From Streptomyces sp. V3I8 (GTDB lineage: Bacteria > Actinomycetota > Actinomycetes > Streptomycetales > Streptomycetaceae): a stretch of DNA of 64,000 nt. The stretch covers positions 1,736,001 through 1,800,000 of the forward strand of contig NZ_JAUSZL010000002.1 in the NCBI RefSeq assembly GCF_030817535.1, in the 5' to 3' direction. The notes under the pieces are model-generated. The model made no database searches. It had not been told where the DNA came from and was given only the letters and a program-made list of their open reading frames with translations. The translations under genes were made by a program, and so were the position numbers. Shown here one piece after another: positions 1-8,293 of the stretch (its first letter is position 1; each line of letters begins with the position of its first letter).

Positions 1-560
1 TCGAGGAGCAGCACCTCGTCGGTGCCGCGCAGCAGCGCCTCCAGCACGAGCCGTTTCTGCTCGCCGCCCGACAGGGTCCGTACCTCGCGGAACTGCGCCT
101 TGTCGTAGGGCACGCCGAGCGCGGCCGTGGTGCAGATGTCCCAGAGCGTCTCGGCCTCGTACCCGCGGACCTCCGCCCAGTCGGACAGGGCCTGCGCGTA
201 CTGGAGCTGGGCGGCCTCGTCGTCGACCGTCAGGAGGGCGTGCTCGGCGTGGTCCACGGCCTGCGCCGCCTCGCGGATCCGCGGCTGGGCCACGGACACG
301 AGCAGGTCGCGCACGGTCGTCTCGTCCCGTACGGATCCCACGAACTGGCGCATCACGCCGAGCCCGCCGCTCACCGTGACGGTGCCGCCGTGCGGTTTCA
401 GCTCACCGGAGATGAGCCGCAGCAAGGTCGTCTTGCCCGCGCCGTTGGGTCCCACGAGCGCGACCGCGGCCCCTTCGCCCACCCGGAAGGAGACGTCGCC
501 GAGCAGCGCCCTCCCGTCGGGGAGGTAGTACTCCAGGTGCGCGGCTTCGAGATGTCCCAT
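1..560 (-). CDS. ABC-F family ATP-binding protein (3' end cut off by window edge)
   Basis: About 186 N-terminal residues are visible; the gene runs off the left edge. The start is the ATG whose first base is 560, giving [20 protein letters not shown]. Walker A (GPNGAGKTT) is near residues 37-45 and the ABC signature LSGGEQKR near residue 161, followed by the hydrophobic run leading into Walker B at the edge. There is no membrane segment in the visible part. The second cassette expected of ABC-F proteins (ribosome-associated or resistance ATPases) would lie outside the window, so ABC-F rests on the N-terminal style of the sequence and the soluble character. A stand-alone transporter ATPase remains possible. 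Confidence 0.75.
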   Translation of the reverse strand, partial: MGHLEAAHLEYYLPDGRALLGDVSFRVGEGAAVALVGPNGAGKTTLLRLISGELKPHGGTVTVSGGLGVMRQFVGSVRDETTVRDLLVSVAQPRIREAAQAVDHAEHALLTVDDEAAQLQYAQALSDWAEVRGYEAETLWDICTTAALGVPYDKAQFREVRTLSGGEQKRLVLEALLRGTDEVLLL

Positions 561-641
561 GGTCGCGCATTGTCCGGGTCGGACAGGCGGCGGGGCAAAC
601 CGATATGCGCGGCGGGGGCCCGCCAGGGTAGACGATGGAGC

Positions 642-2132
642 ATGACCGCAGACGTAGACCTCACCGCCGCCAGGGCCGCCCACGGCCTGCTCGACCGGCT
701 GATGGCCCTCGACCACCGCCTCTTCGAGGCGGTCGCGACCCGGCACTGGCCGGGCGCCGACCCACTGCTGCCGAGGCTGAGCCGCAGCGCGAACCACGGG
801 GTGCTGTGGTTCGGCGCGGCGGCGGCCCTGGCGGCGACCCGCTCGCCGCGGGCGCGCCGCGCGGCCGTCCGCGGCATCGCCTCGCTCGCCGTGGCCTCGG
901 CCACGATCAACACGGTGGGCAAGCGCTCGGTGCGCCGCCCGCGCCCCCGGCTGGACTCCGTGCCGGTGATGCGGCAGCTGAAGCGCCAGCCGATCACCAC
1001 CTCCTTCCCGTCGGGGCACTCGGCGTCGGCGGCGGCCTTCGCGGCGGGCGTCGCCCTGGAGTCGCGCTCGCTCGGTGCGGTGGTGGTCCCGGTGGCCGCG
1101 GGGGTGGCGCTGTCCCGTATCTACACGGGTGCGCACTTCCCGAGCGACGTGCTCGCCGGGGCGGCGTTCGGCGCGGGCACCGCCTTCGCCGTACGCGCGC
1201 TGGTGCCGACGCGCGACCAGCTGCCGCCCCCGGGGCGTCCGCGCGCGGACGTGCCCGCGCTGCGGGACGGCGAGGGGCTGGTGCTCGTGGTCAACAAGGC
1301 GGCGGGCACCGCGGACCGGATGCGCGCCGTCGCGGACCTCCTGCCGCTCGCCGAGGTGGTGGAGTGCGAACCGGACCGTCTGCTCCCCGAGTTGGAGAAG
1401 GCGGCGGCCCGCGCCGAGGTGCTGGGGGTGTGCGGCGGCGACGGCACGATCAACACGGGCGCCACGGTGGCGCTGCGCCACGGCCTCCCGCTCGCCGTGC
1501 TGCCCGGCGGCACGCTCAACCACTTCGCGCAGGACCTGGGCGTGGAGGACGTACGCGGCCTGAGCCGGGCCCTGACGGAGGGCGACGCCGTACGGGTCGA
1601 CGTGGGCCGGTTCTCCGCCGGTGACCAGGAGGGCTACTTCCTCAACAACTGCAGCCTGGGCGTCTATCCGGAGCTGGTGCGCGAGCGGGACCGCTGGTCC
1701 GGGCGGATCGGCGGCTGGCCGGCCGGGGTCGTGTCGACCCTGCGTGTCGTGCGCGCGGGCCGGCACCCGTTGCGCGCCCACTTCGACGGCAAGGAGCGGC
1801 CGCTGTGGCTCCTGTTCGCCGGGAACGGCACCTACCACCGGATGGGGCCGATCCCCGCCCGCCGTTACGACCTCGCGGACGGCCGCCTCGACGTGCGGGT
1901 CGTGCACGGCGGCCGCTTCCCGGCCGTACGCCTGCTGGCCGCGGCCGTGGCCGGACCGCTGACCCGCTCCCCCGTGCACGCGGCGCTCCGGGTCGGCGGC
2001 CTGCGCGTCCAGGGGGTCGAGCCGGGCACCTGGCTGGCCTTCGACGGCGAGGTGGCGCCGGTGGAGGGCGATGTGACGATCCAGAAGCTTCCGGAGGCAC
2101 TCACGGTCTACCGCCCGAGCGGCCCCCGCTGA
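642..2132 (+). CDS. PAP2 phosphatase / diacylglycerol kinase-type lipid kinase fusion
   Basis: This is a 496-residue bifunctional membrane-lipid enzyme. The N-terminal half is a PAP2 (phosphatidic acid phosphatase type 2) domain with its three motifs in order: KRSVRRPRP near residue 94, SFPSGHSAS near 121 and [13 protein letters not shown] near 157. The C-terminal half is a DAGK catalytic domain with GGDGTIN near residue 265 and [14 protein letters not shown] shortly after. Such fusions occur in actinobacteria and probably interconvert phosphatidate/diacylglycerol or polyprenyl phosphates at the membrane; the exact substrate is unknown. The open frame extends upstream, but ATG 642 is chosen because the protein then begins at the conserved region and clears the divergent ABC-F start at 560. 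Confidence 0.9.
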   Translation: MTADVDLTAARAAHGLLDRLMALDHRLFEAVATRHWPGADPLLPRLSRSANHGVLWFGAAAALAATRSPRARRAAVRGIASLAVASATINTVGKRSVRRPRPRLDSVPVMRQLKRQPITTSFPSGHSASAAAFAAGVALESRSLGAVVVPVAAGVALSRIYTGAHFPSDVLAGAAFGAGTAFAVRALVPTRDQLPPPGRPRADVPALRDGEGLVLVVNKAAGTADRMRAVADLLPLAEVVECEPDRLLPELEKAAARAEVLGVCGGDGTINTGATVALRHGLPLAVLPGGTLNHFAQDLGVEDVRGLSRALTEGDAVRVDVGRFSAGDQEGYFLNNCSLGVYPELVRERDRWSGRIGGWPAGVVSTLRVVRAGRHPLRAHFDGKERPLWLLFAGNGTYHRMGPIPARRYDLADGRLDVRVVHGGRFPAVRLLAAAVAGPLTRSPVHAALRVGGLRVQGVEPGTWLAFDGEVAPVEGDVTIQKLPEALTVYRPSGPR

Positions 2133-2284
2133 CCGTCCGCCGGCCGGCTGCCGATCGACCGCCGGCCGTTCCGTCGGTCCATATGGCAAGACGCGTATCT
2201 CAATATCCGACATGGCGGCGTAGGTTGACACGTACCCCGGCGGAGGCGCTCCGCGGGGCCCGGTACGAGTGAACGGATGCCGCC

Positions 2285-3100
2285 ATGCCGAAGGAGACCG
2301 CCGTCTACACGCACGGCCACCACGAGTCCGTGCTGCGCTCGCACACCTGGCGCACGGCCGCCAACTCGGCGGCCTACCTCCTGGGCTCGCTGAAGCCGCA
2401 CATGCGGATCCTGGACATCGGCTGCGGTCCCGGCACCATCACCGCCGACCTGGCCGCGCTGGTCCCGCAGGGACACGTCACCGGTGTCGACCACGCGCCG
2501 GGCATCCTGGACCAGGCACGTGCCACCGCCGCCGGACGCGGCGTGGAGAACGTCGACTTCGCCGTCGCGGACGTCCACGCGCTGGAGTATCCGGACGACA
2601 CCTTCTGCGTCGTCCACGCCCACCAGGTGCTGCAGCACGTGGGCGACCCCGTGCAGGCGCTGCGGGAGATGTACCGGGTCACCAGGCCCGGCGGGCTCGT
2701 CGCCGTCCGGGACTCGGACTACGCGGCGATGACCTGGTTCCCGCAGGTCGCGGGCATGGACGACTGGCTCGACCTGTACCGGCGGGTGGCCCGCGCCAAC
2801 GGGGGTGAGCCGGATGCCGGGCGGCGTCTCAAGTCCTGGGCGCTGGCGGCCGGCTTCCCCGACGTCGACGCCTCGTCGAGCACCTGGTGCTACTCCTCCG
2901 CCGGGGAGCGCGCGTGGTGGAGCGGGCTGTGGGCGGACCGTACGGTCGCCTCGGCGTACGCGGACCGCGCCACGGAGGGGGGCCATGCCACCGGGGAACA
3001 GCTCGACGCGGTGGCCGCCGCGTGGCGGGAGTGGGGGCGGCGGGAGGATGCCTGGTTCTCCGTCCTGCACGGGGAGATCCTGTGCAGGAAGCCGGTCTGA
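2285..3100 (+). CDS. class I SAM-dependent methyltransferase
   Basis: This 271-residue protein has a Rossmann-type SAM-binding motif [16 protein letters not shown] near residues 40-55, an acidic residue at the end of strand 2 (VTGVDHAPG) and a post-I motif [16 protein letters not shown]. It resembles UbiE/Coq5-like methyltransferases (Methyltransf_11 class). No substrate can be inferred from the neighbours: it sits alone, convergent with the gas-vesicle operon and separated from it by a long hairpin. The ATG at 2285 follows an AT-richer promoter-like stretch (2178-2230) that contains a TTGACA hexamer without a convincing -10. Confidence 0.85.
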   Translation: MPKETAVYTHGHHESVLRSHTWRTAANSAAYLLGSLKPHMRILDIGCGPGTITADLAALVPQGHVTGVDHAPGILDQARATAAGRGVENVDFAVADVHALEYPDDTFCVVHAHQVLQHVGDPVQALREMYRVTRPGGLVAVRDSDYAAMTWFPQVAGMDDWLDLYRRVARANGGEPDAGRRLKSWALAAGFPDVDASSSTWCYSSAGERAWWSGLWADRTVASAYADRATEGGHATGEQLDAVAAAWREWGRREDAWFSVLHGEILCRKPV

Positions 3101-3126
3101 TGCCGCTGCGGGCCGGTGGGGGCTTG

Positions 3127-3205
3127 TCGCGCAGTTCCCCGCGCCCCTGAAAAGCGGGGCTGCGCCCCGGCTTTTCGTCCTTCAGGGGCGCGGGGAACTG
3201 CGCGA
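3127..3205. terminator. Long palindromic repeat, probable bidirectional terminator
   Basis: Two perfectly complementary 24-nt arms (3127-3150 and 3182-3205, core CGCGCAGTTCCCCGCGCCCC) flank a 31-nt centre. The centre itself folds, with AAAGC..GGGGC pairing to GCCCC..GGCTTT. The element lies between the convergent ends of the methyltransferase gene and gvpK, which suggests two-way termination. Its sequence belongs to a repeat family with four other members in this window. Confidence 0.75.
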
Positions 3206-3239
3206 ACGGCCCGCAGCCGACCCGCAATCCGGCCGGAGG

Positions 3240-3581
3240 CTACTCCCGGGGAAGCAGCGGGCCCAGCGGCCCGAGGTCCAGGTTCAGGTCCTCGGGCCGC
3301 AACCCGTACCGGTCCCGGAGTTCGGCCATCCGGTCGTCCAGGAGCATCAGCGTGAGCCCGATCCGCTCCTCCTGGTCCTCCGACAGGTCCCCGGTGTCGA
3401 ACCGCCGCACGGCCTGCCGCTCCATCAGCTGCCGCAGCAGCTCGACGACGGTCAGCACCAGCTTGATGAGGTCCCGCTCCACGGTGTCCGGTTCGAAGTC
3501 GAGACGGTTGCGCCCGGCCTTCCCCCCGGTCCCCAGGACCGCGTCGTCGACAACCCTCCGGAGGGCTTCCCCGCCGCTCAC
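3240..3581 (-). CDS. gvpK: Gas vesicle protein GvpK
   Basis: This 113-residue protein matches the GvpK family, with the characteristic RLDFEPDTVERDLIKLVLTV, LMERQAVRRF and a C-terminal EERIGLTLMLLDDRM block. GvpK is a small conserved accessory protein needed for gas-vesicle assembly in organisms where it has been tested. It is the last gene of the operon, and its start overlaps the gvpS stop by 4 nt (ATGA), implying translational coupling. Confidence 0.93.
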   Translation of the reverse strand: MSGGEALRRVVDDAVLGTGGKAGRNRLDFEPDTVERDLIKLVLTVVELLRQLMERQAVRRFDTGDLSEDQEERIGLTLMLLDDRMAELRDRYGLRPEDLNLDLGPLGPLLPRE

Positions 3582-3766
3582 AGCATCTCCTCCCAGGGCG
3601 CGGGAACGTTCTCGTTCACCGAGCTGATGAGTGCCTTCAGATCGATGCGTACGAGATCGACGTCCGCGATGCGCAGCGTGAGGTCGCCGGAGATGACGAC
3701 CCCGCCCGCGAGCAGCCGGTCGAGCAGGTCGACGAGCGCGACCTCCCGGCGTTCGACGACAGTCAC
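3578..3766 (-). CDS. gvpS: Gas vesicle protein GvpS (GvpA/GvpJ family)
   Basis: At 62 residues from a GTG start at 3766, this is a minimal GvpA-fold protein: VALVDLLDRLLAGGVVISGDLTLRIADVDLVRIDLKALISSV carries the helix-strand-strand-helix pattern of the shell-protein family. It overlaps gvpL by 4 nt upstream and gvpK by 4 nt downstream. It is one of three GvpA paralogues here (A, J, S). The short S form, lacking terminal extensions, is characteristic of Streptomyces-type gvp clusters, where it is thought to be a minor shell or tip/nucleation protein. That role is inferred from GvpJ/GvpM, not shown. Confidence 0.9.
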   Translation of the reverse strand: MTVVERREVALVDLLDRLLAGGVVISGDLTLRIADVDLVRIDLKALISSVNENVPAPWEEML

Positions 3767-4554
3767 GTGTCCTCCCCGCTGAAGGAGTAGGCCGCCCACG
3801 GACCGGTGAGCTCCACGCGCAGCCCGGGGTCGTCGTCCTTCGTGCGGTCCACCAGTTCCACGAACGCCTCGGACTCCGTGCGCGGCACCAGATAGGCCGC
3901 GTTCAGGATGTTGCGGCCGGGCGCGCGGGAGAGCGCCGCGTTCTGCGGGGCGTGCATCCGGGTGTCCTCCGCGTACCCGGAGAGGGACTCGTGGAGCCGG
4001 CTCGCGAACCGCTCGGCCCGCTCCCACTTCTCCTCGCCCTCCTTGCGCTGGTCGCGCCGCCGGCGCAGGTAATCGCGCCCCGACCCGGCCCCGCCGGAAG
4101 AGGGGACCGGCCGCGTACCCGTACCGCCCGGGGTCTGCGGGTCCTCGGCCGTCCCGGTGGGCTCCGAGTACACCTTGACGCCCCACTCGACCCGGCCGTC
4201 GAGCCGGTCGAGGGTCCGCCGGAAGGTCTCCTCCCGCTCCTGCAGCATCTGCCGGACGCCGCTGTCGTCCCGGAACACCGTGGCGAGCCGGAGCGGCAGC
4301 GGCGAGGTGACGACGGTGAGGGCGTCGATCACGTTCTGGTGGGCCCTGGCGGTCGCGCCGAGCCAGTCCAGGTCCTCCAGGTGGGCCCGCAGCGGTTCCT
4401 CCGCGAAGTCCTCCTCGGCGACGTGGCCGACAACCGCGACCAGGTCACCGTGGACCAACTGCCTGGGCGGCGCCCCTGCCACCCCCGTCAGCTGGGCCGG
4501 CAGGGGCGTACCGAACGGGCGGCAGACGGCGTACACGTAACGCAGACCACTCAT
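3763..4554 (-). CDS. gvpL: Gas vesicle protein GvpL (GvpF/GvpL family)
   Basis: This 263-residue protein opens MSGLRYVYAVCRP, the typical Y-V-Y-A/G start of the family. It has the two alpha/beta halves seen in GvpF structures, including VIDALTVVTSPLPLRLATVF and a C-terminal NILNAAYLVPRTESEAF. A low-complexity linker rich in Gly, Pro and Ser followed by a basic stretch (about residues 135-170) separates the halves. GvpF/L proteins bind GvpA-type shell proteins and probably chaperone assembly. It is a paralogue of gvpF at the other end of the operon. Overlaps of 4 nt on both sides couple it to gvpJ and gvpS. Confidence 0.92.
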   Translation of the reverse strand: MSGLRYVYAVCRPFGTPLPAQLTGVAGAPPRQLVHGDLVAVVGHVAEEDFAEEPLRAHLEDLDWLGATARAHQNVIDALTVVTSPLPLRLATVFRDDSGVRQMLQEREETFRRTLDRLDGRVEWGVKVYSEPTGTAEDPQTPGGTGTRPVPSSGGAGSGRDYLRRRRDQRKEGEEKWERAERFASRLHESLSGYAEDTRMHAPQNAALSRAPGRNILNAAYLVPRTESEAFVELVDRTKDDDPGLRVELTGPWAAYSFSGEDT

Positions 4555-4916
4555 TCTCGGGCTTCCTCCTGTGCGGGTTCACGCTCACGCTCACGCGCGG
4601 GCAGCGCGCCCCGCGCCTCCTCCAGCTCGGCGACGTGCGCGCGCAACTCGGCGTTCTCACGGGCGAGTTCGTCACGGCCGGCGCGGGAGGACAGCTGTGG
4701 ATCCGTCTCCCACCAGTCGATGCCCATCTCCTTCGCCTTGTCGACGGAGGCGACAATGAGCCGCAGCTTGATGGTGAGCAGCTCGATGTCGAGCAGATTG
4801 ATGCGGATGTCGCCCGCGATGACGATGCCCTTGTCCAGGACCCGTTCGAGGATGTCCGCGAGGTTGGCGCCGCCACCGCTCCCGTAGGGGTCGGGGAGGC
4901 GCTGAGCCGTGGTCAT
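4551..4916 (-). CDS. gvpJ: Gas vesicle protein GvpJ (GvpA family)
   Basis: This 121-residue protein has the GvpA-fold core NLADILERVLDKGIVIAGDIRINLLDIELLTIKLRLIVASVDKA at about residues 18-62. A hydrophilic C-terminal tail follows (IDWWETDPQ, then a charged helix ENAELRAHVAELEE that could form a coiled coil). The tail distinguishes it from the short GvpS. In other organisms GvpJ is a minor shell protein acting in nucleation or at the conical tips. Overlaps of 4 nt bind it to gvpZ and gvpL. Confidence 0.92.
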   Translation of the reverse strand: MTTAQRLPDPYGSGGGANLADILERVLDKGIVIAGDIRINLLDIELLTIKLRLIVASVDKAKEMGIDWWETDPQLSSRAGRDELARENAELRAHVAELEEARGALPAREREREPAQEEARE

Positions 4917-6088
4917 CGACGGCTCCGCGCACCGGCGGGCTCACGCTCGTCCGCCTCTTCCTCGGGCACGTCCTCGTCCTCGTACTCGGCCTCGGGGGCG
5001 TCCTCGTCCTCGTACGCCTCCTCGTCCTCGGGGACCTCTTCGTCCTCGGGGACCTCTTCGTCCTCGTACTCGGCCTCGGGGGCGTCCTCGTCCTCGTACG
5101 CCTCTTCGCCCTCGGGAAGCTCCTCGTCCTCCGCGGAGGCTTCCGCGTCCTCAGCGTCCTCCGCGTCCGCGTCCTCGTCCTGCGCGTTCTCCGCGTTCTC
5201 GGAGTTCTGCTCGGACTCCTCCTCCTCGGCGACCGCGTCCTCGTGGCTCGTGACGACCTCGCCGTCACGGATCTCACCGCGCCAGCCGTCGTCGGCCTCG
5301 CCCTTGATCGTGATGAACCGGACGTAGTTCTTGAGGTCGAGACGTGCCCGGCGGCCCTGGGCGCGCCAGATGTTGCCGGTCTTCTCGAACAGCCCCTTGG
5401 GGTAGTACTCGATGACCAGCAGCACGCGGGTGAGGTTCTCGGCGAGCGAGTGGAAGGTGACGACGCCCTTCGTGGTGCCCTTGGCGCCCTCGGAGGTCCA
5501 GCTGATCCGCTGGTCCGCCACCTGCTCGGTGGTGTGGGCCTTCCAGCTGCGGTTGGACCAGAAGATCTTCATCTGCCAGTCGGACGTCGTGTCGTCGGCG
5601 CGGTTCGCGCTCTTGACGCCCTTGGCGAAGGTGCTGAAGTCCTGGTACTGGGTCCACTGGTCGTAGGCCGTGCGCAGCGGCACACCGACGTCGATGAACT
5701 CGATGATGACGGTCGGCTTCTTGCCGGCGCCGCCCTTGCGCTTGCCCTTGCCGCCGGTCAGGTTCTTGAAGGCGCCCACCACGCTGTCCTTGGCCTTGCC
5801 CGCGCCCAGTTCCAGCGCGGTCCTCATCGGCCCCTTGCCGTCGGCCAGCTTGCGGCCGCCGTCGAGGGCGAGCTTGGCGAAGCCGGGGCTGTCGCCGGAG
5901 GCGATGTCGTTGAGCTTGCCCGTCGTCTGGCCGAGCTTGGTGCCGACTCCGACCAGCAGACGCTGGGTCTGGGCGGCCAGGTAGGCCTGGGCCTCCTCCT
6001 TGAGCCGGTCGACCGCCGCGCTCTGGGCCACGGAGGTCAGCGGGTTGCTCTTGGCCTGCTTGGTCGCGGACCCGAGGGTGTCACTCAT
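4913..6088 (-). CDS. gvpZ: Streptomyces-type gas vesicle cluster protein GvpZ: SRPBCC domain with polyacidic tail
   Basis: This 391-residue protein starts at ATG 6088 (MSDTLGSATKQAKSNPL), overlapping the gvpY stop by 8 nt. About residues 1-120 are helical and amphipathic. A Gly/Lys-rich linker (LTGGKGKRKGGAGKKPT) leads into a START-like SRPBCC/polyketide-cyclase domain at about 135-290 (VIIEFIDVGVPLRTAYDQWT, then WSNRSWKAH, ISWTSEGAKGTTKGVVTF). The last roughly 75 residues are nearly all Glu, Asp, Ala and Pro with internal duplication (see the repeat at 4976-5104). GvpY and GvpZ occur in Streptomyces gvp clusters and not in the classical haloarchaeal or cyanobacterial sets. Their function is not established to my knowledge. 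The SRPBCC fold suggests binding of a hydrophobic ligand or surface. Confidence 0.88.
   Translation of the reverse strand: MSDTLGSATKQAKSNPLTSVAQSAAVDRLKEEAQAYLAAQTQRLLVGVGTKLGQTTGKLNDIASGDSPGFAKLALDGGRKLADGKGPMRTALELGAGKAKDSVVGAFKNLTGGKGKRKGGAGKKPTVIIEFIDVGVPLRTAYDQWTQYQDFSTFAKGVKSANRADDTTSDWQMKIFWSNRSWKAHTTEQVADQRISWTSEGAKGTTKGVVTFHSLAENLTRVLLVIEYYPKGLFEKTGNIWRAQGRRARLDLKNYVRFITIKGEADDGWRGEIRDGEVVTSHEDAVAEEEESEQNSENAENAQDEDADAEDAEDAEASAEDEELPEGEEAYEDEDAPEAEYEDEEVPEDEEVPEDEEAYEDEDAPEAEYEDEDVPEEEADEREPAGARSRR
4976..5104. repeat. 45-bp direct repeat plus 18-bp repeat inside gvpZ
   Basis: Two identical 45-bp copies (4976-5020 and 5060-5104), 84 bp apart, encode the same AYEDEDAPEAEYEDE block of the GvpZ acidic tail. 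Between them a shorter 18-bp unit encoding EVPEDE is present twice in tandem. All units are in frame, so copy-number change would alter tail length without breaking the gene. Confidence 0.85.
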
Positions 6089-6788
6089 CGTCGCCGCCTC
6101 CCCTCGTCGTACGGGCCCGCGGCACGCGACGCGTGGCGGACTTCGCCGCGGCCGTCTTCTTGGCCGGGGCCTTCTTCGCGGTCCTCGCCGCCGTCTTCTT
6201 CTCCGGAGCCTCCTTGCCGGGGCTCCGCTTCTGCGCGCTCTTCTTCGCGGGGGCCTTCTTCGCGGGAGCCCGCTTGCGTGACCGCGGCTCCTCCTCGTCG
6301 TCGTCCTCGTCCGCGTCGTCCGCGTCACGTGCGTCGCGGCCCGAGTCGTCGGAGCCGTCCGCGTCGTGGTCCTGCTCGTCCTCGTCGTCGTACTCGTCGT
6401 CCGCCTCGTCGTCCCGGCTGCGGCGCTTCTTGCCGCCGGTCCCGGGTACGTCCGGGACGTCGACGGGGACCACGCCCGCGAGCTGGTCCTTCACCTGGCT
6501 GGTGCGGCCGTGCAGCCGGTCGGCGAGACCCGTGATCTGCCGCTCGACGAGCGCTCCGGAAGCGGCCTTGCCCACTCCGCGCAGGTCGCCGCGCAGCTGG
6601 TCACCGATCTCCTTGAACTGCGGGTTGTTCTGCAGCTGCGTCGAGACCAGGTCCGCGAGCGCCCGCGGGCTCAGGTGCATCCGCTTGCCCGCCACCATCG
6701 TCCCGACGGCGAACGCCAGTTTCATCTTCTTCGTACGTCCGAGGACGTACCCGGCCCCTACGGCGAGGCCCAGCCCTACTCGATTCAT
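6081..6788 (-). CDS. gvpY: Streptomyces-type gas vesicle cluster protein GvpY
   Basis: This 235-residue protein has an N-terminal glycine-rich hydrophobic segment (MNRVGLGLAVGAGYVLGRTK) that may insert in or lie on a membrane or shell. A conserved helical region follows (HLSPRALADLVSTQLQNNPQF, then GKAASGALVERQITGLADRL). After about residue 118 comes a polyacidic stretch (DDEADDEYDDEDEQDHDADG). Then there is a strongly basic tail of repeated APAKKAPAKK-type units resembling histone H1 or HU C-termini. It overlaps gvpG by 4 nt and gvpZ by 8 nt. The gene is limited to actinobacterial gvp clusters and its function is unknown. Confidence 0.88.
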   Translation of the reverse strand: MNRVGLGLAVGAGYVLGRTKKMKLAFAVGTMVAGKRMHLSPRALADLVSTQLQNNPQFKEIGDQLRGDLRGVGKAASGALVERQITGLADRLHGRTSQVKDQLAGVVPVDVPDVPGTGGKKRRSRDDEADDEYDDEDEQDHDADGSDDSGRDARDADDADEDDDEEEPRSRKRAPAKKAPAKKSAQKRSPGKEAPEKKTAARTAKKAPAKKTAAAKSATRRVPRARTTRGGGDDE

Positions 6789-7048
6789 CGTTGCGTCCCG
6801 TCGCCTGCTTGGGTGCCCCTGGTCATGGCTATCTCCAGCCTGTCGAGGAGCTCGTCCTCCCTGCGGTCGAACTCCGCCTCGTCGATCTCGCCGGCCTCGA
6901 GGCGCTCCTCGAGGATGCCGAGTTCGGCACGGACCGCCGCCGGGTCGTAGTACTGGCGCTCGGCCTCGTTCACCACCTGCTTCATCGCCCAGAGGCTGCC
7001 GCGCACGGGGGCGAACGGCAGCATCAGGACCTCTCCGATCAGCCCCAT
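6785..7048 (-). CDS. gvpG: Gas vesicle protein GvpG
   Basis: This 87-residue protein matches the GvpG family: MGLIGEVLMLPFAPVRG at the N-terminus, WAMKQVVNEAERQYYDPAAV, and an acidic coiled-coil-prone C-terminus (ELGILEERLEAGEIDEAEFD). GvpG is an essential assembly accessory protein in several systems and interacts with other accessory Gvp proteins. It lies 25 nt downstream of gvpF and overlaps gvpY by 4 nt. Confidence 0.92.
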   Translation of the reverse strand: MGLIGEVLMLPFAPVRGSLWAMKQVVNEAERQYYDPAAVRAELGILEERLEAGEIDEAEFDRREDELLDRLEIAMTRGTQAGDGTQR

Positions 7049-7073
7049 AGCGGCAACTCCTCTGCTTCGTACG

Positions 7074-7823
7074 TCAGTTGTGCGCCTCGGCGGGCTCGGA
7101 AGGGCCCGGCTCGACGAAGCTGTAGGGGGGCAGCGGCCCGTGCACGCGCAGGTCGAGGTGCGGGTGCGCCTTGCGGACCTCCTCGACGGCGGCGATGAAC
7201 GCCTCGGCCGACTCGCGGTCCACGAGGAACGACAGGTTGGCCAGCCACCCGGTGGACTCGGGGCCCACGCTGACGGCGGCGGCGACCGGCTCCAGGGCCT
7301 GCTGGATCTCGGCGGCGTCCTCCACCTCGCGGTTCTTCACCGCGGCGACCACCATCTCGCCGAGTCGCAGCTTGTCGTCGTAACTGCCGCCGCCCGCACC
7401 GCGGTTGGCCTCGGTGAGCGCCCGGACCTCCGGGTTCTCGGACATCACGCGGTGCAGTACGGCCTCTTCGTCGTGCGTGGCCTTGACGTTGTACTCGACC
7501 TTGCCCGCCAGGACGTCGAGGCGCTCCTTGAAGTGGTCGGCGCGCTCGGCCAGGACATGGGTCACGGCCGCGTCGTCCGGCGAGACACTGCCGAACCGCA
7601 TGGGCAGCACCGGGCCGCCCGCGCCGGTCTCGGCCAGTACGTTCTGGTGGGCGAGCAGGTCCTTGCGCTTGGGGCGCAGGCCTTCGGGCGCGTCACTGAC
7701 GACGGCGGCGAGCTCGCCCTCCTTGATGATGCGGACCTCGCGTGCCGGGTCACCGACGCCGTCCATGCCGTCGGGGAGCGAGGGGTGCGAACCGGCCGTG
7801 ATGCCGTAGACGTACGTGCTCAC
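7074..7823 (-). CDS. gvpF: Gas vesicle protein GvpF (GvpF/GvpL family)
   Basis: This 249-residue protein starts MSTYVYGITAGSHPSLPDG, the family signature. It contains VLPMRFGSVSPDDAAVTHVL and the C-terminal LANLSFLVDRESAEAFI block, then a LRVHGPLPPYSFVE terminus. GvpF is the shell-binding accessory protein that recruits GvpA. The start overlaps the gvpA stop by 4 nt (ATGA), so it is coupled to the main shell gene. Confidence 0.93.
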   Translation of the reverse strand: MSTYVYGITAGSHPSLPDGMDGVGDPAREVRIIKEGELAAVVSDAPEGLRPKRKDLLAHQNVLAETGAGGPVLPMRFGSVSPDDAAVTHVLAERADHFKERLDVLAGKVEYNVKATHDEEAVLHRVMSENPEVRALTEANRGAGGGSYDDKLRLGEMVVAAVKNREVEDAAEIQQALEPVAAAVSVGPESTGWLANLSFLVDRESAEAFIAAVEEVRKAHPHLDLRVHGPLPPYSFVEPGPSEPAEAHN

Positions 7824-8245
7824 TCCTGCTCCTCCTTACGGCGCGAGGCTGCGGTCTTGCGGGCGCGCGGGCGGGACTCGCTCTGGCTCTCCTCGCGGGA
7901 CTGCTTGAACGCGTCGGAGATGGTCTCGGCGGCGCCGGACAGCGCCCCCTTGGACTTGCCCTTCGCACCGGACTCGGTGATCGAACCCACCAGGTCGGGA
8001 AGTCCGGGGCTGCGCTTGGGCCCGGCCTCCAGGTCGAGCCGGTTGCACGCCTCGGCGAAGCGCAGGTACGTGTCGACGCTGGCTATGACCACGCGGACGT
8101 CGATCTTGAGGATCTCGATGCCGACGAGGGAGACCCGGATGAAGGCGTCGATGACGAGCCCCCGATCGAGTACGAGCTCGAGAACGTCGTAGAGGCCGCT
8201 GGAGCCGCCTCCGCCACCTGACTGCTGTGCGGGAACCACGGTCAT
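7820..8245 (-). CDS. gvpA: Gas vesicle structural protein GvpA
   Basis: This 141-residue protein carries the GvpA core LYDVLELVLDRGLVIDAFIR..LVGIEILKIDVRVVIASVDTYL at about residues 19-65. It also has a Gly/Ser-rich N-terminal leader and a long hydrophilic, basic C-terminal tail (ESRPRARKTAASRRKEEQE). Classical GvpA is about 70-75 residues, so the tail doubles the usual size; that is typical of Streptomyces. It is the presumed main rib-forming shell protein. The gene follows gvpO by 48 nt and precedes gvpF with a 4-nt overlap. Confidence 0.93.
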   Translation of the reverse strand: MTVVPAQQSGGGGGSSGLYDVLELVLDRGLVIDAFIRVSLVGIEILKIDVRVVIASVDTYLRFAEACNRLDLEAGPKRSPGLPDLVGSITESGAKGKSKGALSGAAETISDAFKQSREESQSESRPRARKTAASRRKEEQE

Positions 8246-8293
8246 ACCGATCGGCCCTCCTTGTCTGTTGGGGTGTGTTGCGGGACGGACGGC

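Noticed and set aside
2178..2284. Promoter with TTGACA upstream of the 2285 methyltransferase
   Set aside because: The hexamer has no -10 at a suitable distance; kept only as a remark in the gene entry.
4920..5260. CRISPR-like array because of regularly spaced repeats
   Set aside because: The repeats are in-frame codon repeats for an acidic tail, with no unique spacers of constant length.
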